Below, piece by piece: positions 8,072-13,760 of a stretch of 14,890 nucleotides of DNA. Numbering within the stretch: the first letter of the stretch is position 1; each line of letters starts with the position of its first letter. The DNA is from Burkholderiales bacterium (lineage in GTDB: Bacteria > Pseudomonadota > Gammaproteobacteria > Burkholderiales > Burkholderiaceae). Below the pieces are notes generated by a model. The model did not search any database. It saw nothing but the letters and a program-made list of their open reading frames with translations, and was not told where the DNA came from. The position numbers were made by a program, and so were the translations under genes. The stretch lies in the NCBI GenBank assembly GCA_947372535.1, contig CANBUA010000098.1, positions 1-14,890 of the forward strand, given 5' to 3'.

Positions 8072-8098
8072 TGAGGTTTTCCGATCACGAGCCGATAA
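8072..8098 (+). promoter_or_regulatory. Sigma-28 (FliA)-like promoter P1 upstream of fliC1
   Basis: TGAGGTTT (8072-8079), an 11-base spacer, then GCCGATAA (8091-8098). The -10 element equals the enterobacterial FliA consensus exactly, the -35 matches 6 of 8, and the spacer is the consensus length. The predicted start near 8105 would give a leader of about 350 bases before fliC1, so it may serve a longer transcript or a small RNA. Confidence 0.5.
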
Positions 8099-8239
8099 GA
8101 GATGCAAAGCGCACTTTGATCTGTCTTGACGAGCGCGCATCGAGCCCCTCCAGGGCGACATGCAGCAAGCAGCACAGAACGAGATGTGAAAAAGGCACGC
8201 AAGAACCCCTCAACTTCGAGACCTAGGTCCTTGACAAGC

Positions 8240-8266
8240 TTAAGTTTCTGACACCCGAGTCGAAAA
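8240..8266 (+). promoter_or_regulatory. fliC: Sigma-28 (FliA)-like promoter P2 upstream of fliC1
   Basis: TTAAGTTT (8240-8247; 7 of 8 to TAAAGTTT), an 11-base spacer, then GTCGAAAA (8259-8266; 6 of 8 to GCCGATAA). The same -10 octamer with the same spacing occurs before fliD, which supports a shared form of the element in this organism. The predicted start near 8273 gives a leader of about 185 bases. Confidence 0.55.
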
Positions 8267-8412
8267 CAATTTCAACGGGACCTGAGAGATCAGGAACAAC
8301 GTGGTCCGGTTAGCCGGCCGAAGAGTCCGATGGCAGTTTTGCCTGAGGTCGCAAACGGTTGACTAGCGTCGGGCAGGCAATTTGTGGCAGCCGTATCGCC
8401 ACCTGATGTTTG

Positions 8413-8438
8413 CCGGCGCTTTTCGCCGGGAGTTTTTT
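8413..8438 (+). terminator. Terminator-like hairpin in the fliC1 leader (possible attenuator)
   Basis: A perfect 6-base GC stem (CCGGCG at 8413-8418, CGCCGG at 8424-8429) with loop CTTTT is followed after three bases by six T (8433-8438). This is the form of a Rho-independent terminator. It lies downstream of both sigma-28-like promoters and ends only seven bases before the AGGAG of fliC1, so it would either attenuate fliC1 or end an independent short RNA. Confidence 0.55.
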
Positions 8439-8445
8439 GATCCAT

Positions 8446-8450
8446 AGGAG
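8446..8450 (+). promoter_or_regulatory. fliC: Ribosome binding site of fliC1
   Basis: AGGAG six bases before the ATG at 8457, a strong Shine-Dalgarno that fixes the flagellin start. It is separated by seven bases from the T run of the leader hairpin, so that structure could also affect ribosome access. Confidence 0.75.
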
Positions 8451-8456
8451 AACCTC

Positions 8457-9320
8457 ATGCCCAATACAGTCAACACCAACCTCATCTCGCTGAATGCTCA
8501 GCGCAACACCAGCTCCAGCCAATCGTCGCTGGCCATGTCCATGCAGCGCCTGTCGTCTGGTCTGCGCGTCAACTCCGCCAAGGATGACGCCGCCGGTCTG
8601 TCGATCGCCGAACGCATGGGTGCCCAGGTTCGCGGCATGAACGTCGCCATCCGCAATGCCAACGACGGCATCTCACTGGCTCAGACCGCTGAAGGCGCCC
8701 TGGGCAAGGTGGGTGACTCGTTGCAACGGATGCGTGAACTGGCCGTGCAAGCCCGCAACTCTTCGAACAGCAGCACCGACCAGGACTCGCTGGACAAGGA
8801 ATTCGGCGAGCTGTCCAAGGAAATCCAGCGCGTGCTGGGTGGCACGACCTTCAATGGCAAGCACGTGGTCGGCTCCGACGCCGGCGCCCTGAACTTCCAG
8901 GTCGGCGCAGGCACCAGCACGGATGACACGATCGCCATCACGACGGCCAACATGACCCAAGCCACCGAGATCACTTCGGTGGCAGGCACCGACAACACGG
9001 GGGCCGGCCGCGCGGTGATCGACAGCACCGCCACCTCGACCTCCATCGGTACCGTCATCGACGACATCGACAAAGCCATCGACCGCGTGAACTCCGAACG
9101 TGCTGTGCTGGGTGCTTCCCAAAACCGCTTCGACTCGGTGATCTCCAACCTGCAGGTCTCGGTCGAGAACCAGTCGGCCGCCAAGAGTCGGATCATGGAC
9201 GCGGACTTCGCCTCGGAAACAGCCAACCTGTCCCGTTCGCAGATCCTGCAACAAGCTGGCAACGCGATGATCGCCCAGGCGAATCAGCTGCCCCAGCAAG
9301 TGCTGGCCCTGCTGCGCTGA
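8457..9320 (+). CDS. fliC: Flagellin, first of two tandem copies
   Basis: Structural subunit of the flagellar filament, exported by the flagellar type III system and polymerised under the FliD cap. It has 287 residues. The conserved D0/D1 N-terminal part (INTNL-like start, MQRLSSGLRVNSAKDDAAGL at 29-48) runs to about 145, and the conserved C-terminal part from about 198 ends NLSRSQILQQAGNAMIAQAN then LPQQVLALLR. Only some 50 residues lie between them, so the outer D2/D3 domains are nearly absent. That region, about 150-198, is rich in Ser and Thr and would be exposed, a plausible O-glycosylation zone. LQRMRELAVQ at 89-98 matches the segment recognised by TLR5 in Salmonella flagellin (family knowledge). 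A second copy follows 244 bases downstream. Probably sigma-28 controlled. Confidence 0.97.
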   Translation: MPNTVNTNLISLNAQRNTSSSQSSLAMSMQRLSSGLRVNSAKDDAAGLSIAERMGAQVRGMNVAIRNANDGISLAQTAEGALGKVGDSLQRMRELAVQARNSSNSSTDQDSLDKEFGELSKEIQRVLGGTTFNGKHVVGSDAGALNFQVGAGTSTDDTIAITTANMTQATEITSVAGTDNTGAGRAVIDSTATSTSIGTVIDDIDKAIDRVNSERAVLGASQNRFDSVISNLQVSVENQSAAKSRIMDADFASETANLSRSQILQQAGNAMIAQANQLPQQVLALLR

Positions 9321-9564
9321 TGCAGAAAGAAGCGCGCTGAGTCACTGAACAAGCGACTCGGCGCTCCTCGATGCCGCCTTCCGGGCGGCGTTCCCCGTCC
9401 ACTGGACTGAAACAGTCCGTCATTTCGAGGTCAACTCCACCGATCAAGACACTTCAGATTTTTCAACAATCGAGCCACAGGTCAAACCAAGCTGTACCAG
9501 CAGATTTGGCCAACGCCACAAGGCCGGCTCAAGCCGGATTCGTTGAAATCTTCTGGAGTGCCTC
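9321..9564. other. fliC1-fliC2 intergenic region with four inverted repeats
   Basis: The 244 bases between the flagellins contain four inverted repeats but no gene. They are a 10-base stem with one G-T wobble (9334-9343/9355-9364), GCCGCC/GGCGGC (9373-9389), GGACTG-AAA-CAGTCC (9404-9418) and CCGGCT-CA-AGCCGG (9524-9537). None is followed by a proper T run, so termination is unproven. ACCGATCA at 9439-9446 resembles a sigma-28 -10 element but has no matching -35. GGAG precedes the fliC2 ATG by six bases. Confidence 0.5.
9334..9389 (+). terminator. Tandem hairpins after fliC1, possible terminator or mRNA-stabilising structure
   Basis: The first hairpin (GCGCTGAGTC pairing with GACTCGGCGC, 11-base loop) begins 13 bases after the fliC1 stop. 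The second (GCCGCC-TTCCG-GGCGGC) follows eight bases later. Both are stable by inspection, but only GTTCCCC follows instead of a T run, so it could equally be a processing or stability element between two flagellin messages. Confidence 0.4.
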
Positions 9565-10431
9565 ATGCCTCAAGCCATCAATACCAACCTGGTTTCGCTG
9601 AATGCGCAACGGAACCTCAACATGTCCCAGAGCGCGCTGTCGCTGTCGATGCAGCGGCTGTCCTCCGGCCTGCGCGTCAACTCCGCCAAGGACGACGCCG
9701 CCGGCCTGGCCATCGCGGAACGGATGAACTCACAAGCGCGTGGCATGAATGTCGCCATCCGCAATTCGAACGACGGCATCTCGATGTCGCAGACGGCTGA
9801 AGGTGCCTTGGGCAAGGTGGGCGACGCCATGCAGCGGATGCGCGAACTCGCGGTCCAGGCGCGCAATGCCTCGAACTCCAGCAGTGACCTGGACTCCCTC
9901 GACAAGGAATTTGGCGAGTTGGCCAAGGAAGTCCAGCGCGTGCTGGGCGGCACCACCTTCAACGGCAAGCACATCATCGGCTCGGACGCCGGCACCCTGA
10001 CCTTCCAGGTGGGCGCCAACACCAGCGCGGACGACACGATCGACATCGTGACGACCAACCTCACCGGCGCCACTGAAATCACCAATGTGGCGGGCACCGA
10101 CAATGCCGGCACGGGCCGCACGGCCATCAACAGCCTGTCGGACGTGACCATGATCGGCACGGTGATCAACAACATCGACATCGCCATCGACCGGATCAAC
10201 TCCGAACGTGCTGTGCTCGGTGCCAACCAATCGCGCTTCGAATCGGTGATCTCCAGCCTGCAAGTGGCCGTCGAAAACCAGACCGCCGCCAAGAGCCGGA
10301 TCATGGATGCCGACTACGCGGCGGAAACGGCCAACCTCTCCAGAGCGCAGATCCTGCAGCAGGCCGGCAACGCCATGGTCGCCCAGGCCAATGCCCTGCC
10401 ACAACAGGTGCTCAAGCTGCTCCAGGGCTGA
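9565..10431 (+). CDS. fliC: Flagellin, second of two tandem copies
   Basis: A 288-residue flagellin that aligns with the first copy without any gap over 287 positions; I count 63 differences, about 78% identity. The N-terminal core (MQRLSSGLRVNSAKDDAAGL at 29-48) and the end (QILQQAGNAMVAQANALPQQ near 262-281) are kept, with differences densest in the short central region at about 150-205 and at residues 17-27. Filament function is firm. Whether it is a major or minor subunit is unknown. Unlike the first copy it has no convincing sigma-28 promoter of its own, so it may depend on read-through or on another signal. GGAG lies six bases before the ATG. The gapless match suggests duplication followed by divergence under strong length constraint. 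Confidence 0.97.
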   Translation: MPQAINTNLVSLNAQRNLNMSQSALSLSMQRLSSGLRVNSAKDDAAGLAIAERMNSQARGMNVAIRNSNDGISMSQTAEGALGKVGDAMQRMRELAVQARNASNSSSDLDSLDKEFGELAKEVQRVLGGTTFNGKHIIGSDAGTLTFQVGANTSADDTIDIVTTNLTGATEITNVAGTDNAGTGRTAINSLSDVTMIGTVINNIDIAIDRINSERAVLGANQSRFESVISSLQVAVENQTAAKSRIMDADYAAETANLSRAQILQQAGNAMVAQANALPQQVLKLLQG

Positions 10432-10465
10432 CGCAATTTGATGCAATTTTTTAACGCTCTGACCC

Positions 10466-10492
10466 TAAAGCTTGTGTCAAGGCGGTCGAAAA
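10466..10492 (+). promoter_or_regulatory. fliD: Sigma-28 (FliA)-like promoter of fliD
   Basis: TAAAGCTT (10466-10473; 7 of 8 to consensus), an 11-base spacer, then GTCGAAAA (10485-10492; 6 of 8). The -10 octamer is identical to that of P2 before fliC1. The predicted start near 10499 gives a leader of about 85 bases, so fliD, fliS and fliT can be made as a filament-stage operon separate from the flagellins. Confidence 0.6.
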
Positions 10493-10503
10493 CGACGTCA
10501 TCA

Positions 10504-10552
10504 GGGTGTTCCATGTGAAGTGGGACACCCCTCTCGCGCTTTGGGCGCGGGG
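10504..10552 (+). other. Two tandem hairpins in the fliD leader
   Basis: GGGTGTTCC (10504-10512) pairs with GGGACACCC (10522-10530) over nine bases with one wobble. CGCGC (10535-10539) pairs with GCGCG (10545-10549), extendable with wobbles. They start about five bases after the predicted transcription start and fill most of the leader before GAGGG (10571-10575). A 5' stabiliser or translation control element is possible. No T run follows, so a terminator is unlikely. Confidence 0.45.
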
Positions 10553-10570
10553 CATCTATCAGGTTTGATT

Positions 10571-10575
10571 GAGGG
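10571..10575 (+). promoter_or_regulatory. fliD: Ribosome binding site that decides the fliD start
   Basis: GAGGG is eight bases before the ATG at 10584. The frame is open from a TTG at 10569, but that start would place the Shine-Dalgarno inside the gene. The product beginning MASITSVGLGSGLD matches the usual FliD N-terminus, so 10584 is chosen. Confidence 0.75.
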
Positions 10576-10583
10576 ACAGCATC

Positions 10584-12026
10584 ATGGCTTCAATAACATC
10601 CGTCGGTTTGGGCAGTGGTCTGGACGCCAACTCCATCGTGGAAAAGCTGGTGGCGGTCGAGCACATCCCCGTCGACAACCTGCAAACAGAAGCCACCAAG
10701 ATCCAGACCAAGGTGTCGGCCTACGGCAAGCTGCAAAGCACGGTGTCCGGCCTGCGCGATGCTGCCGCCAAGCTCACCAGCCCCGACACCTGGAATGCCA
10801 CTTCCTCGACCACCAGTGACTCGGCCGCCGTGAGCGTCACTTCAGACTCGACGGCTGCGGCCGGCTCGCAGAGCATCGTGGTGAAGAACCTGGCGGCCAG
10901 CCAGTCCGTCGTCTCCAGCACGTTTTCCAGCGCAGGATCGGTCATCGGCATCGGCACCCTGCACATCGAACTGGGCAGCTGGAACAGCACGGACAGCACC
11001 TTTGCCACCAACCCGAACTGGCCCAAGGCCGACATCACCATCGGGCCCAACGACAACACGCTGGAAAAAGTCCGGGACAAGATCAATTCGTCAGGCTCAG
11101 GCGTGACAGCCTCGGTGGTGACAGATGCCACTGGCTCACGTCTGGTACTGCGCTCGACCGCCACGGGTGCCGAAAACGGCTTTCGCGTCACCGCCTCCGA
11201 CGATGACGGCAACGACACGGACGCGACGGGTTTGTCTGCCCTGACCTACGACCCGTCCTCGCCGACCAACAGCATGAGCCAGACCCAAGCCGCCGCCAAC
11301 GCCAAGGTCCAGATCAACGGCCTGGATGTGACCTCCACCACCAACACCTTCACCGGCGTCATCCAGGGCATGACCTTCAAGGTTGGCAAGGTTTCTGACA
11401 CCCCGGTGGACGTGACCGTCAGCCAGGACACGGAGGCCATGAAAAAGGCCATCAACGATTTCGCCACGGCCTACACCGCGCTCAATACCCTGATCAAGTC
11501 GCAGACCAAGTACGACGCGAGCACCAAGACCTCCTCGCCCCTGCAAGGCGATCAAACCGTCAACGCCATCCTCTCGGGCGCGCGCAGCATCCTGTCACAG
11601 TCCACCAATGCCGCGGGCTCGTTCAGCCGCCTGTCGGACATCGGCCTGTCGCTCGACGCCACCGGCAACATGACGGTCAACAGCAGCAAGCTCACCACGG
11701 CGCTGGGCAGCAAACAGGCCGATGTGAAGAAGCTCTTCACCAACCTGGATGCCACCAACTCAGGCAACGACGGCTTCGGGCAACGCTTCAAGACCTTCGC
11801 CGACAAGCTGCTGAGCGTCGATGGTTCCATCACCACGCGCACGGCAGGCCTGCAGAAAAGCATCAGCAACAACAGCAAGCAACAAGCCGCGCTGGAAGAC
11901 CGCATCGCTGCCTACAAGAAGCGCATGCTGGCCCAGTACAACGCGCTGGATGCCACGATGTCCAAGCTCAATGGCCAGTCCAACTACGTCACGCAGCAGC
12001 TGGCGGCCATGTCAAGCAGTTCCTGA
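10584..12026 (+). CDS. fliD: Flagellar filament capping protein FliD (HAP2)
   Basis: Forms the oligomeric cap at the filament tip that folds and inserts incoming flagellin. The 480-residue protein has the FliD signature at its start (SITSVGLGSGLDANSIVEKL at 3-22) and heptad-like helices to about residue 65. A Ser/Thr-rich D2/D3-like middle lies at about 70-270. The C-terminal FliD domain includes SRLSDIGLSLDATGNMTVNS and SKQADVKKLFTN. The helical tail ends YKKRMLAQYNALDATMSKLN followed by GQSNYVTQQLAAM, as expected. Length is normal for Burkholderiales. It is preceded by its own sigma-28-like promoter and followed after 116 bases by fliS. FliD is exported and normally chaperoned by FliT, encoded two genes downstream. 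Confidence 0.97.
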   Translation: MASITSVGLGSGLDANSIVEKLVAVEHIPVDNLQTEATKIQTKVSAYGKLQSTVSGLRDAAAKLTSPDTWNATSSTTSDSAAVSVTSDSTAAAGSQSIVVKNLAASQSVVSSTFSSAGSVIGIGTLHIELGSWNSTDSTFATNPNWPKADITIGPNDNTLEKVRDKINSSGSGVTASVVTDATGSRLVLRSTATGAENGFRVTASDDDGNDTDATGLSALTYDPSSPTNSMSQTQAAANAKVQINGLDVTSTTNTFTGVIQGMTFKVGKVSDTPVDVTVSQDTEAMKKAINDFATAYTALNTLIKSQTKYDASTKTSSPLQGDQTVNAILSGARSILSQSTNAAGSFSRLSDIGLSLDATGNMTVNSSKLTTALGSKQADVKKLFTNLDATNSGNDGFGQRFKTFADKLLSVDGSITTRTAGLQKSISNNSKQQAALEDRIAAYKKRMLAQYNALDATMSKLNGQSNYVTQQLAAMSSSS

Positions 12027-12070
12027 TGAGAGAGCGCTGAAAAAGTCTCAAAAGGGCGCACCTTCTTGGA

Positions 12071-12097
12071 TCAAGCGCCGACCGGAAGTGACGATAA
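12071..12097 (+). promoter_or_regulatory. fliS: Weak sigma-28-like promoter before fliS
   Basis: TCAAGCGC (12071-12078; 4 of 8, keeping T-x-AAG), an 11-base spacer, then GACGATAA (12090-12097; 7 of 8 to GCCGATAA). It lies in the 116-base fliD-fliS gap and would start transcription about 40 bases before fliS. The -10 and spacing are good but the -35 is poor. Secondary to read-through from fliD. Confidence 0.4.
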
Positions 12098-12142
12098 ATA
12101 AAACAACGCTGATCAACACAGCAACTTCCGAAAGACAACGAG

Positions 12143-12607
12143 ATGTACGCCACCGCCACTGATTCATTCGCCAATATGTACAGAGCCCAGGCCATGAGCA
12201 GCGTCTACCGCCAGATCGGGGTGGAGACCAGCATCACCAACGCAAGCCCCCATGCGCTGGTCACCTTGCTGTTCAATGGTGCGCTGGACGCGATTGCACA
12301 AGCACGCGGGGCAATTCAATCGAAGAACATCGAAGTCAAAGGCAAGGCCATCAGCCGCGCCGTCCAAATCGTGCATGAAGGGCTCCGAGGCAACCTGGAT
12401 CTCAAAGGTGGTGGCGATCTGGCCAGCAAGCTCAACGAGCTTTACAGCTACATCGCCAACCGGCTCACGCTTGCAAACCTCCGCTCGGATGACACCATCC
12501 TCGAAGAATGCAGCCGCCTGCTCAGCCCCCTGCGAGACGCCTGGGTGAGCATTGGCGTCAACGCCTCCAACCACGGCAGCTTGATGAAGAAAGAGGTGTT
12601 GGCATGA
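12143..12607 (+). CDS. fliS: Flagellin export chaperone FliS
   Basis: Binds the C-terminal helices of flagellin in the cytoplasm, preventing early polymerisation and delivering it to the export gate. The 154-residue, mostly helical protein shows the family pattern: YRQIGVETSITNASPHALVT at about 22-41 with the LLFNGALDAI helix after it, then SRAVQIVHEGLRGNLDL and LNELYSYIANRLTLAN. It is slightly longer than typical FliS (about 130-145), with an extended N-terminus. The ribosome binding site before 12143 is poor, and an internal ATG at 12176 or 12194 could also be used. The stop overlaps the fliT ATG (ATGA), indicating translational coupling. With two flagellins encoded upstream, one FliS presumably serves both. 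Confidence 0.95.
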   Translation: MYATATDSFANMYRAQAMSSVYRQIGVETSITNASPHALVTLLFNGALDAIAQARGAIQSKNIEVKGKAISRAVQIVHEGLRGNLDLKGGGDLASKLNELYSYIANRLTLANLRSDDTILEECSRLLSPLRDAWVSIGVNASNHGSLMKKEVLA

Positions 12608-12951
12608 ACGCTCCAGAACTGATCATGGATCACGAAGAACACAAGACTCAGGCAGCCGGTCTGCTGAGCTACTACGAAGCCATTGAACACGCCAGCCAGG
12701 ACATGCTGGAAGCCGCACGAGCCGGTGACTGGGACCGCGTCATGCGCCTGGAAAGCGCCTGCGCCGTGCTGATCGCCCAACTCAAGCACGCGGCGTCCGA
12801 ACGCCCTTTGCAGAGTGAGGAGGCGACCCTCAAAGGCCGGATCATGCAACGCATCCTCGTCAACGACGCCGAGATCCGCAACTTGGCCGAGCCCTGGATC
12901 AACGATCTGAGCAAGATGGGCGGCAGCCCCGATGGCGACGCCGTTCACTGA
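12604..12951 (+). CDS. fliT: Flagellar chaperone FliT-like protein
   Basis: A small helical protein of 115 residues in the position of FliT, the chaperone for the cap protein FliD, which in enterics also restrains FlhDC. Sequence conservation in the family is low. Here the assignment rests on size, all-helical character, the LLSYYEAIEHASQDMLEAAR opening at about 20-39 with GDWDRVMRLE after it (a pattern seen in beta-proteobacterial FliT), and location directly after fliS. GAGGT seven bases before the ATG and the ATGA overlap with fliS fix the start; the frame is open further upstream but inside fliS. The product is predicted to be cytoplasmic, without signal peptide or membrane segment. Confidence 0.85.
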   Translation: MNAPELIMDHEEHKTQAAGLLSYYEAIEHASQDMLEAARAGDWDRVMRLESACAVLIAQLKHAASERPLQSEEATLKGRIMQRILVNDAEIRNLAEPWINDLSKMGGSPDGDAVH

Positions 12952-12994
12952 CCCCAAACCATGTTGAGCGCTGCCTTCACCACGAGCTGTACCC

Positions 12995-13711
12995 ATGCCT
13001 CTGGACACGGATGACTTTCGGATCACCTCCGCTGCGGAACGTCAGGCCATCTTCCGCCAGCTGATCGACACCAACACCATGGTGACGCTCAGCGGCCCCG
13101 GCGGCCACAGCTACACCACCATGATGTGGCAGGCCGATCCCGAGCGCGGGGTCATCAGCCTGAGCGCCGACTCCGGCGATCCGCGCTTGACGCCCTTGCT
13201 CAATACCGACGAAGTGGTGGCTGTGGCCTACCTGGACAGCATCAAGGTGCAGTTCGACATCGATGGCGCCGTGCAAGTGCGTGGCTCCCAGACTGCTCTG
13301 AACGCGCACTACCCGGAATTCATATACCGGTTCCAGCGGCGCTCGTTCTTTCGGGTCAAGCCTTTGATCAGCAGCGCGCCCGTGGCCCACTTCAGGCATC
13401 CGGGCATGCCGGACATGAACATGTCCCTGTCGATCGCCGATGTCAGCCTGGGTGGCGTGGCACTCACGCTGCCTGCCGACGTGCCCACGGTGCCTGCGGG
13501 CGTCGTGCTCGATGGCTGCACCCTGGAGCTCGATGCGGACACGCAGATTGATGTCGTGCTCATGGTTCACCACGTCACCGTGCTGGATCACAACACCGGC
13601 AAGCACCACGCCCGGCTGGGCTGCGAGATCGTCGACCTCGATGGCCTGGACGAGCGCGCCTTGCAGCACTACATCAACCAGACGCAAAAGCGCCGCAACG
13701 CCCTCACCTGA
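12995..13711 (+). CDS. ycgR: YcgR-type flagellar brake protein with PilZ domain
   Basis: A c-di-GMP receptor that, in E. coli and relatives, binds the flagellar motor when c-di-GMP is high and slows swimming. The 238-residue protein has the YcgR N-terminal domain (about 1-108, with MVTLSGPGGHSYTTMMW near 29-45). The PilZ domain follows, carrying both c-di-GMP motifs: RxxxR as Arg116-Arg120 within QRRSFFRV, and DxSxxG as Asp149, Ser151 and Gly154. Both motifs being intact predicts real ligand binding. It lies 43 bases after fliT, probably as the last gene of the filament operon. The Shine-Dalgarno is weak (GAG nine bases before the ATG). Function is firm by family; the motor partner is inferred. 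Confidence 0.93.
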   Translation: MPLDTDDFRITSAAERQAIFRQLIDTNTMVTLSGPGGHSYTTMMWQADPERGVISLSADSGDPRLTPLLNTDEVVAVAYLDSIKVQFDIDGAVQVRGSQTALNAHYPEFIYRFQRRSFFRVKPLISSAPVAHFRHPGMPDMNMSLSIADVSLGGVALTLPADVPTVPAGVVLDGCTLELDADTQIDVVLMVHHVTVLDHNTGKHHARLGCEIVDLDGLDERALQHYINQTQKRRNALT

Positions 13712-13725
13712 GCGCAGGCCGCCAG

Positions 13726-13760
13726 GCGCCGATGCCTGCACGCGCTGGTAGCATCGGCGC
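13726..13760 (+). promoter_or_regulatory. hemC: Perfect 10-base inverted repeat abutting the hemC start codon
   Basis: GCGCCGATGC (13726-13735) and its exact reverse complement GCATCGGCGC (13751-13760) flank a 15-base loop and end directly at the hemC ATG. No Shine-Dalgarno is present. TAGCAT (13749-13754) could be a -10 element placing the transcription start on the ATG, which would make a leaderless message. No good -35 was seen. The repeat could instead be an operator, a ycgR terminator without a T run, or a translation-blocking hairpin. Confidence 0.45.

Larger units (their letters stand above)
8013..8456. other. Divergent intergenic region between the OGT-like gene and fliC1
   Basis: These 444 bases hold no long gene. 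They contain two sigma-28-like promoters facing fliC1, several potential RNA hairpins (CCTGA-GAGA-TCAGG at 8281-8294; GTGGC/GCCAC at 8384-8402), a terminator-like hairpin at 8413-8438, and the fliC1 ribosome binding site. A 10-base palindrome GACCTAGGTC is at 8220-8229. A ten-codon frame (8330-8362, MAVLPEVANG) has a GAAGAG upstream and could be a leader peptide, but its size allows chance. A sigma-54-like pattern (TGGCA at 8385, GG and GC ten bases apart, TCGC at 8396) is present but imperfect. No clear promoter for the minus-strand OGT-like gene was found. Confidence 0.6.

Noticed and set aside
8329..8345. Sigma-54-like TGGCAGTTTTGCC in the fliC1 leader.
   Set aside because: The GG and GC are seven bases apart rather than ten, so it cannot be a proper -24/-12 promoter.
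8270..8456. A c-di-GMP (GEMM) riboswitch in the fliC1 leader, considered because such switches control flagellar genes.
   Set aside because: The conserved core segments of the GEMM-I aptamer, including the CGCAAAGCC-type stretch, are not present.
9570..10446. Long minus-strand open frames opposite both flagellins.
   Set aside because: Their similarity to each other simply mirrors the similarity of the two flagellins on the plus strand.
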